The notes beneath the pieces were generated by a model. That model ran no database searches. It saw only the letters and a program-made list of their open reading frames with translations, and was not told the origin of the DNA. A stretch of DNA of 64,000 nucleotides from Hydrogenophaga sp. GTDB lineage: Bacteria; Pseudomonadota; Gammaproteobacteria; Burkholderiales; Burkholderiaceae_C. The translations under genes were made by a program, and so were the position numbers. How positions within the stretch are numbered: position 1 is the stretch's first letter; each line of letters opens with the position of its first letter. Shown here piece by piece: positions 20,742-30,041 of the stretch. Location: NCBI GenBank assembly GCA_018333605.1, contig JAGXSV010000082.1:23691-87690 (forward strand), read 5' to 3'.

Positions 20742-21038
20742 TTGAAATACCTGATGTGGCTGCTCAATGCAGCCATTTTTTTTGTACTGTTCGCCTTCGC
20801 GCTGAACAACCAGGAACCCGTCACACTGCGCCTGTTTTTCGGCGCCAGTTGGCAGGCACCGCTGGTGCTCGTCCTGCTGATGGTGCTGGTGCTCGGCGTG
20901 TTTCTGGGTGTGGCCGTCATGCTGCCCTTGTGGCTGCGGGCCAAAAAGGCACGCCGCCAGATCGCCACCGCCAGCACGGAATTTGGCGCAGAGTCGATGC
21001 TCATGTCCGGCCCGAACGACCCGCGACATGGACTATGA
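20742..21038 (+). CDS. lapA: LapA-domain inner-membrane protein
   Basis: 98 residues with two transmembrane helices (about residues 5-23 and 40-65) and a short basic cytoplasmic tail; DUF1049/LapA family. With LapB it tunes lipopolysaccharide synthesis through FtsH-mediated turnover of LpxC, as known in E. coli. The start is TTG with an excellent AAGGGGATGA upstream; no ATG gives the full first helix. Its 3' end overlaps the lapB start by 11 bases, indicating coupled translation. Confidence 0.85.
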   Translation: MKYLMWLLNAAIFFVLFAFALNNQEPVTLRLFFGASWQAPLVLVLLMVLVLGVFLGVAVMLPLWLRAKKARRQIATASTEFGAESMLMSGPNDPRHGL

Positions 21039-22173
21039 CCTGACCTGGGCGCTGTGGGGCCTGCCTCTGGCCTTTGCCTTGGGCTGGGGCGCTTCCCGGC
21101 TGGACCTGCGCCAGTGGCGCCTGGAGAGCCGGCAAGCGCCCAAAGCCTACTTTCGGGGCCTGAACTACCTGCTGAACGAGCAACAAGACCAGGCGATCGA
21201 TGCGTTCATTGAAGCGGTTCAAGGCGACCCCGACACCGCCGAACTGCATTTTGCCTTGGGCAACCTGTTTCGCCGCCGGGGCGACTACGACCGCGCCGTG
21301 CGGGTACACGAACACCTGCTGGCCCGTGCCGACCTGAGCCGCAAAGACCGCGACCGGGCCCAACACGCCCTAGCGCTGGACTTTTTGAAAGCCGGCTTGC
21401 TGGACCGCGCCGAAACCGCTCTGCACAAGCTGGAAGGCTCGGCCTTTGAAGGCGAAGCCTTGCTGGCCCTGCTGGCTATTTACGAGCGCTCACGCGACTG
21501 GACCCAAGCCAAACGCATTGCGCAGCGGCTCGAAACCGCCGAGCAAGGCAGCTTCACCACACGGCTGGCGCACTACCTGTGCGAAGAAGCTGAACAAGCG
21601 CAGCGCAGCGGCGACACCGCCTCAGCCGCACGACTGCTGGCTGAAGCCGTAGAAAAAGCACCGCAGCTGGCACGGGGATGGATGGCGCTGTCCAGCCTCA
21701 GAATCCACACCGGCGACCCCACGGGCGCATTTGACGCGCTGGTTCAACTCAGCCAACAAGCCCCTCAAGGCATGCCGCTGGCCGCACGCGCCCTGGCCGA
21801 CCTCGGTCAGCAAACCGATCGCCAAGCGCAAGCCTTGGCGCTGCTGCAGGCCTGCCATGACCGGGCACCGTCGCTGGATGTGACCGAAGCCCTGGCCAGC
21901 CTGGGCGCAGACCCGCAAACGGCCCGCTCGCGCTACCTCAGCCACCTGGAGCGCGAACCCTCGCTGGTGATCGCCACCCAATGGCTGGCGGGCGAACCCC
22001 TCTCGGAACCCGACGCCAAAACGCGGGTACAAGCCGCACTGGAACAAGCCAGCGCCCCTCTCAAACGCTACCGCTGCGCGGCCTGCGGTTTCGAAGCCAG
22101 GCAACACTTTTGGCAGTGCCCCGGCTGCCAGGCCTGGGACAGTTACCCGGCCCGTCGCGTCGAAGAGCTTTGA
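21028..22173 (+). CDS. lapB: Lipopolysaccharide assembly protein LapB
   Basis: 381 residues. One N-terminal membrane helix (LTWALWGLPLAFALGWGA) is followed by about nine TPR units and a C-terminal rubredoxin-like metal site with two CxxC pairs (YRCAACGFEA and WQCPGCQAW). This is the LapB/YciM layout: a scaffold that couples FtsH to LpxC and links LPS synthesis to export. The start at 21028 was chosen because it begins MDYDLTWALWG and overlaps lapA. The 265 bases between its stop and the minus-strand TRAP permease hold no gene that I can support. Confidence 0.94.
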   Translation: MDYDLTWALWGLPLAFALGWGASRLDLRQWRLESRQAPKAYFRGLNYLLNEQQDQAIDAFIEAVQGDPDTAELHFALGNLFRRRGDYDRAVRVHEHLLARADLSRKDRDRAQHALALDFLKAGLLDRAETALHKLEGSAFEGEALLALLAIYERSRDWTQAKRIAQRLETAEQGSFTTRLAHYLCEEAEQAQRSGDTASAARLLAEAVEKAPQLARGWMALSSLRIHTGDPTGAFDALVQLSQQAPQGMPLAARALADLGQQTDRQAQALALLQACHDRAPSLDVTEALASLGADPQTARSRYLSHLEREPSLVIATQWLAGEPLSEPDAKTRVQAALEQASAPLKRYRCAACGFEARQHFWQCPGCQAWDSYPARRVEEL

Positions 22174-22438
22174 GGTCCAGCCCCTGACGCTGGCGCACTC
22201 AGAACGGCATGCGCCGCGACCGGAGGGGGTGGACAGCTTCCAGCTCGCCACCCAGCCGACCACGGCTCAACGACGGCTGGGGTCACGTTCACCACGGGCT
22301 GGCTGGGCCACCAGCGCATGCGCTATCGGCTCACATTCGCCGGAGTGAGCGCATGGAGCAACCCGTGCCCGGAAAGCCGATGGCCGCAACCACCGCCATA
22401 CTGGCCAAAGGCCTTGTCTGCCTGCCCCAGGAAAGTCT

Positions 22439-23734
22439 TCACATCTTCCCCGGAAGCCACATCACCAACTGTGGGAACCACCACAGCAAACACACGGCCA
22501 GCACCATGCAAAAGAAGTAGGGCAGGCATGCCCAGGCGATCCAGTTGATCTCGCGTTTGGTCATGCCTTGCAGCACAAAGAGGTTGAAGCCCACAGGCGG
22601 TGTGATCTGCGCCATTTCCACCACGATGACAACGAAGATGCCGAACCAGATCAGGTCGATGCCTGCAGCCTGCACCGTCGGGATCAACACGCCCATGGTC
22701 AGCACGATCATGGAGATGCCGTCGAGGAAACATCCCAGCAGAATAAAGAACAGTGCCAACGCCACCAGCAAGAGCCCCGGGGACAGACCGAGCGAGCCCA
22801 CCCACTCGGCCAGGTGGCGTGGCAGGCCGAGATAACCCATGGACAAGGTGAGGAACGCGGCCCCGGCCAAGATCAAGGCCATCATGCAGTACAGCCTGGT
22901 GGCGCCCAGCAGCGCATCTTTGAAGTTGTTCCAGGTCAGCGATTTCTGATAGGCCGACAACAACAACGCGCCGACCACGCCGAGCGCAGCCGCTTCGGTG
23001 GCGGTGGCAAAGCCGGTGTAGATCGAGCCGATCACGCCACCGATGAGGAACACCACCGGCATCAGTTCGCTTGAGGCGCGCAGCTTGTCCACAAAACGCA
23101 TGGTGGCGTCGGCCTTCGGAACCTTGTCCGGATTCATCAGGGCCCAAATGATCAGATAGCCGCTGAAAATCCCGCCCAGCAACAGCCCCGGGATTACCCC
23201 GGCCACGAACATCTTGGCGATCGACACCTCGGCAGCCACGCCGTAAACGATCATGATGATGGACGGCGGGATCAAGAGACCCAGCGTGCTCGCACCACCC
23301 AGTGAACCGATCACCCGCTCGGGCGGATAGCCACGCGCGGTCAGCTCGGGGATCGTCATCTTGCCGATGGTGGCGCAGGTGGCGGCCGAGGAACCGGACA
23401 CGGCCGCAAAAATGGTGCTGCCCAGGATGTTGGTGTGCAACAGCCCGCCGGGCAAGGAATTCACCCAGGGCGCCAAGCCCTTGAACATGCTCTGAGACAG
23501 CTTGGTGCGAAACAGGATTTCGCCCATCCAGATGAAGAGCGGCAAAGCGGTCAGTGTCCAGCTGCTGCCCGATCCCCAGATGGTGACCGCCATGGCGTCG
23601 CCCGCACTGCGCGCGGAGAACAACTCCATGCCGATCCAGGCCACACCGGCCAGTGTGAGACCAATCCAGACGCCGCTGCCCAGCAAGGCAAACAGGGTCA
23701 CGGCTAAAACGACTGCGACGAACATCTCATTCAT
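22439..23734 (-). CDS. dctM: TRAP transporter large permease (DctM)
   Basis: About 431 residues with around 12 hydrophobic segments; the membrane channel subunit of a sodium-driven TRAP uptake system. Family signatures are visible: PLFIWMGEILFRT, VSGSSAATCATIGKMTIPEL and GLLIPPSIIMIVYG. The start at 23734 (MNEMFVAVVLAV) was chosen because it begins the first helix, and the ATGAATGA overlap couples it to dctQ. The order dctP-dctQ-dctM on the minus strand is a standard operon. Its position back-to-back with the 5-oxoprolinase genes suggests a related substrate, but the sequence itself does not identify it. Confidence 0.92.
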   Translation of the reverse strand: MNEMFVAVVLAVTLFALLGSGVWIGLTLAGVAWIGMELFSARSAGDAMAVTIWGSGSSWTLTALPLFIWMGEILFRTKLSQSMFKGLAPWVNSLPGGLLHTNILGSTIFAAVSGSSAATCATIGKMTIPELTARGYPPERVIGSLGGASTLGLLIPPSIIMIVYGVAAEVSIAKMFVAGVIPGLLLGGIFSGYLIIWALMNPDKVPKADATMRFVDKLRASSELMPVVFLIGGVIGSIYTGFATATEAAALGVVGALLLSAYQKSLTWNNFKDALLGATRLYCMMALILAGAAFLTLSMGYLGLPRHLAEWVGSLGLSPGLLLVALALFFILLGCFLDGISMIVLTMGVLIPTVQAAGIDLIWFGIFVVIVVEMAQITPPVGFNLFVLQGMTKREINWIAWACLPYFFCMVLAVCLLWWFPQLVMWLPGKM

Positions 23735-24233
23735 GACGGGTCTCCGTGCCCTCTGTGCGTTGCCGACGACCCGTAGCCTCCAGCACCCACTCGTCCACAA
23801 AGGCGATGAGCAGCACCACGGCGCCCAGGGCCATCGCCAACTGGGGAATCCAGAGGGGCGTGGCGTCATTCCCGGTGGATACGTCACCGAATTCATGCGA
23901 CTGCCACACCAAGCGCAAGGCGTACCAGGCCAACAACCCCGCCAACGCCACCGCCGCCGTCAGCGACCACAGTTCCAGACCCCGACGTGCGGGCCCACTG
24001 AGCTTGCCCAGCAGCAGCGTGACGCGGATATGTTCGTTGCGCTTGAGGGTGTGCGCCATGGCCAGGAACCCCGCTGCGGCCATGGCGTAACCCGCGTAGG
24101 CGTCCGTTCCCGGGACGTGGAAGTGAAACTGTCGACCGAGCACCGACAGCAGAACCATGACCAGCACGCCGATCATGAAAACCGCTGCGCACCAGGCGCA
24201 GCCGTCATACAAAGCATTGAGCGTGCGTCGCAT
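23727..24233 (-). CDS. dctQ: TRAP transporter small permease (DctQ)
   Basis: 168 residues with four transmembrane helices and the typical GFLAMAHTLKRNEHIRV segment of DctQ proteins. It pairs with DctM in the inner membrane. It overlaps dctM by eight bases and lies 15 bases after dctP. The C-terminal tail is polar (GRRQRTEGTETRHE). Confidence 0.9.
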   Translation of the reverse strand: MRRTLNALYDGCAWCAAVFMIGVLVMVLLSVLGRQFHFHVPGTDAYAGYAMAAAGFLAMAHTLKRNEHIRVTLLLGKLSGPARRGLELWSLTAAVALAGLLAWYALRLVWQSHEFGDVSTGNDATPLWIPQLAMALGAVVLLIAFVDEWVLEATGRRQRTEGTETRHE

Positions 24234-24248
24234 GGTGTTGTCCGTGCT

Positions 24249-25223
24249 TCATTTGCGGAACGCGTCGACCATCGCCTGGCCTTCGGGACCGGCCTTGGCC
24301 AGCCATTCCTTGAGCATGGTGTCACCGACCTTCTTCATGTCGGCGCTGAGCGCCGCAGGTGAGGGCAAGATCTGCATGCCCCCCGCCTTGAGCTTGTCCA
24401 GGCTTTCGGTGTTGGCCTTACGGCTCTCGACCCAGCCGCGCGTTTCGGCATCGACAGCGGCCTTGAGCACGGCGGCCTGGGTCGGCTTGTCCAGCGCATC
24501 AAAGGCCCGCTTGTTCACCAACAGGGCATTCTTGGGCAGCCAGGCCTGGGTGTCGTACCAGTACTTCACATGTTCGTGAAGCTTGGCGTCGGCACCGGTG
24601 GGACCACTCGACATCATGGTTTCGGTCACGCCGGTGGCGAAGGCCTGACTCACTTCTGCCGCTTGCACCGTGACGGGCTGAGCGCCCACCAGCTCTGCAA
24701 TGCGCGCGGTGGCCGGGCTGTAAGCACGCCACTTGATGCCTTTGAGGTCGGCCGCACTGTTCAGCGGCTTCTTGCTGTACAGGCCCTGTGGCGGCCATGG
24801 CACGGCGAACAACACCATCATGCCCTGCTCGGCAAGCTTTTTCTCCAGCACGGGCCGCTGCGCCCTCCAGAGCTTGGCGGCCTCGTCGTAGCTGTCGGCC
24901 AGGAACGGCAGACCATCGGCACCGAAGATCGGCCACTCGTTCTGGTAATTCACCAAAATGATCTCACCGGCCTGTGCCTGACCGCCCTGCACCGCGCGCT
25001 TGATTTCGGGTGCCTTAAACAGGGCGGCGTTGGCATGCACCGTGATCTTGAGCTTGCCGCCACTGGCCTTGTCCACGTCGACCGCGAACTGACTGATGTT
25101 GACCGTGTGGAAGTTGCTGGCCGGGTAGGCGGTGGCCAGATCCCACTGGACTTGGGCAAAGGAGGGTTGCGACAGCGCAAACGCAGCAGCGACGACCGAG
25201 AGTTGGAAAGCGCGACGTTTCAT
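24249..25223 (-). CDS. dctP: TRAP transporter substrate-binding protein (DctP)
   Basis: 324 residues. A Sec signal peptide (MKRRAFQLSVVAAAFALSQPSFA) precedes a DctP fold. The binding cleft Arg that usually salt-bridges a carboxylate is probably in GIKWRAYSPATARIAELVGAQPV. This suggests a carboxylate ligand. The RBS is weak but clear (TAGGAGCTTCC, which includes AGGAG). It heads the dctPQM operon and is divergent from the MarR-like regulator. Together with pxpBCA on the other strand, the most economical guess is uptake of 5-oxoproline or a similar cyclic or carboxylated amide; this is inference only. Confidence 0.9.
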   Translation of the reverse strand: MKRRAFQLSVVAAAFALSQPSFAQVQWDLATAYPASNFHTVNISQFAVDVDKASGGKLKITVHANAALFKAPEIKRAVQGGQAQAGEIILVNYQNEWPIFGADGLPFLADSYDEAAKLWRAQRPVLEKKLAEQGMMVLFAVPWPPQGLYSKKPLNSAADLKGIKWRAYSPATARIAELVGAQPVTVQAAEVSQAFATGVTETMMSSGPTGADAKLHEHVKYWYDTQAWLPKNALLVNKRAFDALDKPTQAAVLKAAVDAETRGWVESRKANTESLDKLKAGGMQILPSPAALSADMKKVGDTMLKEWLAKAGPEGQAMVDAFRK

Positions 25224-25342
25224 GGAAGCTCCTAAGGGTGAGGTGGAACCGGTTGCAGGTCAATCCTGCGCTAAGCTGATCGGACTGTAGATATCAAGCC
25301 ACTAAATTGTGATCGGTATTTTCCCTAATCACCAATATTTTG

Positions 25343-25373
25343 TTGACAATTTATCGGCAAAAAATTTTAGAAT
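25343..25373 (+). promoter_or_regulatory. Candidate promoter of the MarR-like/pxp operon
   Basis: TTGACA (25343-25348) and TAGAAT (25368-25373) are separated by 19 bases, slightly long. They lie in the only strongly AT-rich patch of the region (about 25285-25385), 23 bases before the regulator's ATG. Two GATCGG copies (about 25279 and 25311) lie between the divergent operons and could be regulator sites. Confidence 0.45.
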
Positions 25374-25395
25374 AAGCCACCCTGAAGGACAACAC

Positions 25396-25944
25396 ATGGC
25401 CAAGACGCCCAAAGCAACTGTCGGTCCCATCCCCAAGGCCACCGGTACACACATCGTGTCCTCGGCGCACCTGGTCTCGCCACAAAGCGCGGAAATGAGC
25501 GAGTTCGAGTTCGGCCTGATCGTGGCCAGCAACGCCTTTCACCGCTGGGTGGTGCACTGCATGGCGGCCGCGGAGTTGAAAGACCTGATGCCGCTGGACG
25601 TGCTGGTGCTGCACCACGTCTCGCACAGGACACGCAACAAGCGGCTGTCCGACATCTGTTTCATCATGAACATCGAGGACACCCACCTCGTGAACTACTC
25701 GCTCAAGAAGCTGGTGAGCCTGGGTGTGGTCGCCTCCAGCAAGTCGGGCAAGGAGGTCACCTACGCCGCCACCGAAGCGGGCAGCGCCACCGTGCAGCGC
25801 TACCGCGAAATCCGTGAGCAATGCCTGATCCAAGCGCTGCATGCCGACGATGCGCTCAACAAAGACATTGGCGAACTCGCGCGCTTGCTGCGTGTGTTGT
25901 CCGGCATGTACGACCAGGCGGCTCGCTCCGCCGCATCGTTGTGA
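25396..25944 (+). CDS. MarR-like winged-helix regulator
   Basis: 182 residues. The N-terminus is Pro/Lys-rich; the core from about residue 38 is a winged helix (FEFGLIVASNAFHRWVVHCMAAA, LSDICFIMNIEDTHLVNYSLKKLVSLGVVASS). It matches the predicted MarR-type HTH family (COG5631-like) often found beside LamB/YcsF-type 5-oxoprolinase genes. Start at 25396 because AAGGAC precedes it. Its TGA overlaps the GTG of pxpB (GTGA), so it is translated with the enzyme operon. It probably controls both the pxp genes and the divergent TRAP operon. Confidence 0.8.
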   Translation: MAKTPKATVGPIPKATGTHIVSSAHLVSPQSAEMSEFEFGLIVASNAFHRWVVHCMAAAELKDLMPLDVLVLHHVSHRTRNKRLSDICFIMNIEDTHLVNYSLKKLVSLGVVASSKSGKEVTYAATEAGSATVQRYREIREQCLIQALHADDALNKDIGELARLLRVLSGMYDQAARSAASL

Positions 25945-26690
25945 AGACCGCCCCACGCCTGCTCGCCCTCGGTGACAGCGCCTGGACGCTGGAGTTCGGC
26001 AACGCCATCGACCCCGCCATCAACGCCCGGGTCATGGGCCTGGCCGACCAGCTCGCGCTGGCCCGTGGCACAGAGGCGCTACTGTCCAGCGTGACCGATG
26101 TGGTGCCCACCTTCCGCTCGCTCACGGTGCATTACAACCCCGTGGAAGCCAACGCTGCTGTCTTGGGAGAGCGCTTGCTGGTGCTCGCCCGGCAAGCATG
26201 CCCCGCCACGCAGCCAGGCCGCTTGTGGCATCTGCCGGTGTGTTTCGACGCCGACTTCGCGCCCGACCTGCCGGGCCTGGCCGAGGCCAAGGGGTTGAGT
26301 CCTGGCGACGCCATTGAGCGCCTGCTGGACGCCCGCTTTCGCGTCTACATGCTGGGCTTCCAGCCCGGCTTTCCCTACATGGGCGGCGTGCCATCCGAGC
26401 TGCAGATGCCCCGCCTGCCCGTCCCGCGCCAGAAGGTTCCTGCGCAATCCGTGGCAGTGGCGGGCGCCATGTGCTCGGTCTACCCTTGGGAAAGTCCGGG
26501 CGGCTGGCATTTGGTGGGTCGCACCCCGGTGGTGCTGTTCGACCTGCGCTATGCCGACCACCCCGCCATGCTCGGCGCTGGTGACGAGGTGCGCTGGTAC
26601 GCGGTGGACCGTCAGACCCACGATGCGCTCGCTGCCGAAATTGCACAAGGCCTGCCGCGCGAGACGTTTCTGAAAGCGCTGCACGGATGA
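25941..26690 (+). CDS. pxpB: 5-oxoprolinase subunit PxpB
   Basis: 249 residues, carboxyltransferase domain subdomain C/D family (allophanate hydrolase subunit 1, KipI-like). With PxpA and PxpC it hydrolyses 5-oxoproline to glutamate using ATP. The segment LGFQPGFPYMGGVPSELQMPR is the family signature. The GTG start overlaps the regulator stop, and its own stop overlaps pxpC as ATGA, so the whole set is translationally coupled. A longer upstream frame exists but runs inside the regulator gene. Confidence 0.9.
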   Translation: MKTAPRLLALGDSAWTLEFGNAIDPAINARVMGLADQLALARGTEALLSSVTDVVPTFRSLTVHYNPVEANAAVLGERLLVLARQACPATQPGRLWHLPVCFDADFAPDLPGLAEAKGLSPGDAIERLLDARFRVYMLGFQPGFPYMGGVPSELQMPRLPVPRQKVPAQSVAVAGAMCSVYPWESPGGWHLVGRTPVVLFDLRYADHPAMLGAGDEVRWYAVDRQTHDALAAEIAQGLPRETFLKALHG

Positions 26691-27724
26691 GCGGACTCCT
26701 CGACATCGTTCAGCCCGGCATCGCCACCACCGTGCAAGACAGCGGCCGGGTGGGACACCGGCACCACGGCATGCCGCTCTCCGGCTGGCTGGATGGGCCA
26801 TTGGCCCAAGCCGCGAATGCGCTGTTGGGCAACCCGCTCGACCACGCCGTGCTGGAGCTGCGCGGCATGGGCACGGTGTTGCGTGTGAAGGCCGGGCCGG
26901 TGAGGGTCGCGCTCACAGGTCGCATCAGCGCCACCTGCTTGCGGACCGATGGCGGCCGCAGCACCCTGCCCGCCTGGCACAGCGCCACGCTGCAAGAAGG
27001 TGATCGCCTGCATCTGGGCTCAGCAGACAGCGGCAGCGCTTACCTGGCGGTGGCGGGCGGGCTGCTGGTGCCGCCGCAGCTCGGTAGCCGATCCAGCTAC
27101 TGGCGCGCCGGGCTCCCCGGCGTGCTCGGCCGGGCTTTGCGCCCGGGCGACGAACTGCCTTGCGGCGCCTGGACGCTAACCGACCCCAGGGAGTGGCGGT
27201 GCCGCACGCCGTGGACGGCCGGCGATGGCCCGGTGCGCGTGCTGCTCGGGCCCCAGCACGACCACTTCAGCGTCGAGACCATCGCGCAGCTTCTGAGCCA
27301 GGACTGGGAAGCCACCGCCGCACAGGACCGCATGGGCCTGCGTTTGCTGGGTGAGCCGCTGCGGCACATCCATGCCGCCGCTGCCGACATCGTGTCCGAC
27401 GGCGTGGCGCCCGGCGCCATCCAGGTGCCGGCCAGTGGCCAGCCCATGGTGCTGCTGGCCGACGGCCAGACCGTGGGCGGTTACCCGAAAATTGCGACTG
27501 TGATCAGTGCCGACCTGCCCCGGCTGGCGCACCTGCGGCCCGGCACACGGGTGCGCTTTGAAAGCGTCAACCTGGAAACGGCGCACCGCGCGCTGCTGAG
27601 CGAGCGCGACCGCTGGCAACGCTGGCTCACCACCCTTGAGACCTACCTGCCGCCCGGCACCGTGGACGAAACCGCCCTGTATGGCGCCAACCTGATCAGT
27701 GGCGTGTTGCACGCCACGCCCTGA
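26687..27724 (+). CDS. pxpC: 5-oxoprolinase subunit PxpC
   Basis: 345 residues, subdomain A/B carboxyltransferase family (allophanate hydrolase subunit 2, KipA-like). The N-terminus LLDIVQPGIATTVQDSGRVGHRHHGMPLSG is characteristic, as is the late VLLADGQTVGGYPKIATV. It forms a complex with PxpB. ATGA overlap with pxpB; pxpA follows after 12 bases with an AAGGAG site. Confidence 0.9.
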   Translation: MSGLLDIVQPGIATTVQDSGRVGHRHHGMPLSGWLDGPLAQAANALLGNPLDHAVLELRGMGTVLRVKAGPVRVALTGRISATCLRTDGGRSTLPAWHSATLQEGDRLHLGSADSGSAYLAVAGGLLVPPQLGSRSSYWRAGLPGVLGRALRPGDELPCGAWTLTDPREWRCRTPWTAGDGPVRVLLGPQHDHFSVETIAQLLSQDWEATAAQDRMGLRLLGEPLRHIHAAAADIVSDGVAPGAIQVPASGQPMVLLADGQTVGGYPKIATVISADLPRLAHLRPGTRVRFESVNLETAHRALLSERDRWQRWLTTLETYLPPGTVDETALYGANLISGVLHATP

Positions 27725-27736
27725 CAAGGAGCACCC

Positions 27737-28510
27737 ATGAAGCAACCCACCATCAACCTCAATGCCGATCTGGGCGAAAGCTTCGGCGCCTGGCGCATGG
27801 GCGACGACGCGGCGCTGCTGCAGGTGATTGGCAGCGCCAACATTGCCTGCGGCTTCCACGCGGGCGACCCGGTGGTGATGCGCGACACGGTGCGCCTGGC
27901 ACTGACCCAAGGCGTGAGCCTGGGCGCGCACCCGGCGTTTCCCGACCTGCAAGGCTTTGGCCGGCGCGCGATGCAGCTGTCGGCCAAAGAGCTGGAAGCC
28001 GCCATCCTGTACCAGGTCGGTGCGTTGCAGGCCATGGCGGCAGCCGAAGGCGGCCGGGTCACCCACGTCAAGCCGCACGGCGCGCTCAACAACATGGCCT
28101 GCGCCGACGCCGCCGTGGCCGCCACCGTGGCCCGGGCGGTGCGGGCGCTGGACCGCGAACTCATCTTGCTCGCGCCCGCCCTCTCGGCACTGGAAGCAGC
28201 GGGCATGGCGGCCGGCCTGCGTGTGGGCCGCGAGGTGTTTGCCGACCGCACCTACCAGGCCGACGGCCAGCTTACCCCGCGCTCGCAGCCCGGCGCCGTG
28301 CTGCACGGCGCCCAGGCCTGCGTGCAACACGTGCTGCGCATGCTCGACGCGCAAGGCATCGTCACCACCGATGACCAGCGCCTGCCCACCCGCATCGACA
28401 GCATCTGCGTGCATGGTGACGGACCCGACGCCGTGGCTTCGGCACAGCAACTCCGCGCAGCGCTGGAAGCCGCTGGCTACCGGCTGGCACCGCTGAACGC
28501 GCTGGCCTGA
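27737..28510 (+). CDS. pxpA: 5-oxoprolinase subunit PxpA (LamB/YcsF family)
   Basis: 257 residues. The opening INLNADLGESFG contains the catalytic Asp of the LamB/YcsF family, followed by NIACGFHAGDP and GAHPAFPDLQGFGRR. These are the standard fingerprints of PxpA, the catalytic subunit of the ATP-dependent 5-oxoprolinase. The ribosome site is AAGGAGCACCC. It ends the operon; a short GC-rich hairpin (28558-28573) follows 47 bases after the stop. Confidence 0.93.
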   Translation: MKQPTINLNADLGESFGAWRMGDDAALLQVIGSANIACGFHAGDPVVMRDTVRLALTQGVSLGAHPAFPDLQGFGRRAMQLSAKELEAAILYQVGALQAMAAAEGGRVTHVKPHGALNNMACADAAVAATVARAVRALDRELILLAPALSALEAAGMAAGLRVGREVFADRTYQADGQLTPRSQPGAVLHGAQACVQHVLRMLDAQGIVTTDDQRLPTRIDSICVHGDGPDAVASAQQLRAALEAAGYRLAPLNALA

Positions 28511-28616
28511 ACCCCGGATTTGGGCTGGGTATCATCAAAGCCCCTCACTTCACCCCCCTCCCGCTGGCGGGAGCGGGAGCCGGTCCCAGACGCACCGGCG
28601 CAACCCAAGGAAATCC

Positions 28617-29612
28617 GTGTTCAAGAATGTAACGATCTACCGCATCGCGCCCGGCTGGGACGTGACGCTGGAAGCGATGGAAGCCGCGCTGGACGCGGCG
28701 CGCTTTGTGCCCTGCGGGGCCTCGCAAGACAAGTCGGTGGGCTGGGTAGAGCCGCGCGGCGAACCGCACGGCCCGCTGGTGGAGTCGGTGGCGGGGCAGC
28801 GCATTTTGAAGCTGATGATCGAGACGAAAAGCGTGCCGGGTTCGGTGGTGCGCGAAAAGGCGCAAGAAGAAGCCGACCACATTGAAGCCGCCACCGGCCG
28901 CAAACCGGGCAAAAAAGAAACCAAGGCCCTGCGTGAAGACGCGCTGCTGGCCTTGCTGCCTCAGGCCTTTCCGCGCCGCGGCGCTACCTGGGTCTGGATC
29001 GATCTGGCCAACGGCTGGCTGGTGACCGACGCCAGCAGCCAGGGCAAGCTCGACGAGTTGGTGACTGCGCTGGTGAACGCCTTCAACGACCTGAGCCTGA
29101 CGCTGCTGCAAACCCAGGTGACGCCACAGACCGCCATGACACAGTGGTTGTCGGCCACCTCACCCGACGAATGGCCCGGCCGTTTCAGCGTGGAGCGCGA
29201 GTGCGAGTTGAAGTCGGGCGACGAAGAAAAGAGCGTGGTGAAATTCACCCGCCACAACCTGGCCACCGACGAGGTGCGCCAGCACATCACCGAGGGCAAG
29301 CTGCCCACGCGCCTGGCCATGAGCTGGGAAGGCCGCATTGGCTTTGTGCTGACCGAATCGCTGCAACTGAAAAAACTGACGTTCCTGGAGGGTGTGTTCG
29401 ACGATCGCGCCAGCGACGATGAAAGCGGTTTTGACACCGATGTGGCGCTGACCACCGGGGAACTCACCCAGCTGATCCCCGAGCTGATCGAAGCGCTGGG
29501 TGGTGAAATGGCCTTTGGCGCTGCGCCAGCCGATGCACCCGCCGCCAGTAGCGCCAGCAGGGGTCAAGCAGCCGTCACGGCTGTGGGCGACGACGGCGAC
29601 CCGCCGTTCTGA
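28617..29612 (+). CDS. rdgC: Recombination-associated protein RdgC
   Basis: 331 residues. RdgC is a ring-shaped DNA-binding protein of the nucleoid that restrains RecA. The N-terminus MFKNVTIYRI and the segments TGRKPGKKETKALREDALLALLPQAFPRR and WIDLANGWLVTDASSQGKLDEL are typical. The start is GTG, with AAGGAAAT upstream. The C-terminal 30 residues are low-complexity Ala/Ser/Pro-rich, beyond the family core. Confidence 0.92.
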   Translation: MFKNVTIYRIAPGWDVTLEAMEAALDAARFVPCGASQDKSVGWVEPRGEPHGPLVESVAGQRILKLMIETKSVPGSVVREKAQEEADHIEAATGRKPGKKETKALREDALLALLPQAFPRRGATWVWIDLANGWLVTDASSQGKLDELVTALVNAFNDLSLTLLQTQVTPQTAMTQWLSATSPDEWPGRFSVERECELKSGDEEKSVVKFTRHNLATDEVRQHITEGKLPTRLAMSWEGRIGFVLTESLQLKKLTFLEGVFDDRASDDESGFDTDVALTTGELTQLIPELIEALGGEMAFGAAPADAPAASSASRGQAAVTAVGDDGDPPF

Positions 29613-29642
29613 CATCCTCCCACCTGACACCGCACGCCCACC

Positions 29643-30026
29643 TTGCCCAGCGTCATCGCCATTTGCCTCGGTGCCTGCCTAGGTGCGCTTGCCCGCTGGC
29701 GGCTGAGCCTGTGGCTCAACCAAGGCACGGCCCTGCTGCCCTGGGGCACGCTCACGGCGAACTGGGTGGGCGCTTACCTGGTGGGTTTTTCCGTGGTGGT
29801 GTTTCAGAGTCAGACCCAGCTGGACCCGGCTTGGCGCCTCGCCATCGTCACGGGGCTGCTGGGCGCACTCACCACGTTTTCCACGTTTTCGGTGGAGGTG
29901 GTGAGCATGTTGCAGCACGGCCGCTGGTTGCTCGCTGCCGGCACCACCAGCCTGCACCTGCTGGGCTCGCTGCTGCTCACCTGGGCCGGCATGCGCACCG
30001 CCAGTGTGTGGTTCACCGCCGGCTGA
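29643..30026 (+). CDS. crcB: Fluoride ion exporter CrcB/FEX
   Basis: 127 residues, four transmembrane helices, with the family motifs GALARWRLS, GTLTANWVGAYLVGF and GLLGALTTFSTFS (the phenylalanine-lined pore motif). It works as a dual-topology dimer that lets fluoride out of the cytoplasm. The start appears to be TTG (MPSVIAICLG); no ATG gives the full first helix. I looked for a crcB-type fluoride riboswitch in the 30 bases after rdgC and found no room for one. Confidence 0.9.
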   Translation: MPSVIAICLGACLGALARWRLSLWLNQGTALLPWGTLTANWVGAYLVGFSVVVFQSQTQLDPAWRLAIVTGLLGALTTFSTFSVEVVSMLQHGRWLLAAGTTSLHLLGSLLLTWAGMRTASVWFTAG

Positions 30027-30041
30027 TGCTGAGCGTCTGAA

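Noticed and set aside
29613..29642. Fluoride riboswitch before crcB
   Set aside because: Only 30 bases between rdgC and crcB, too few for the aptamer, and no matching motif.
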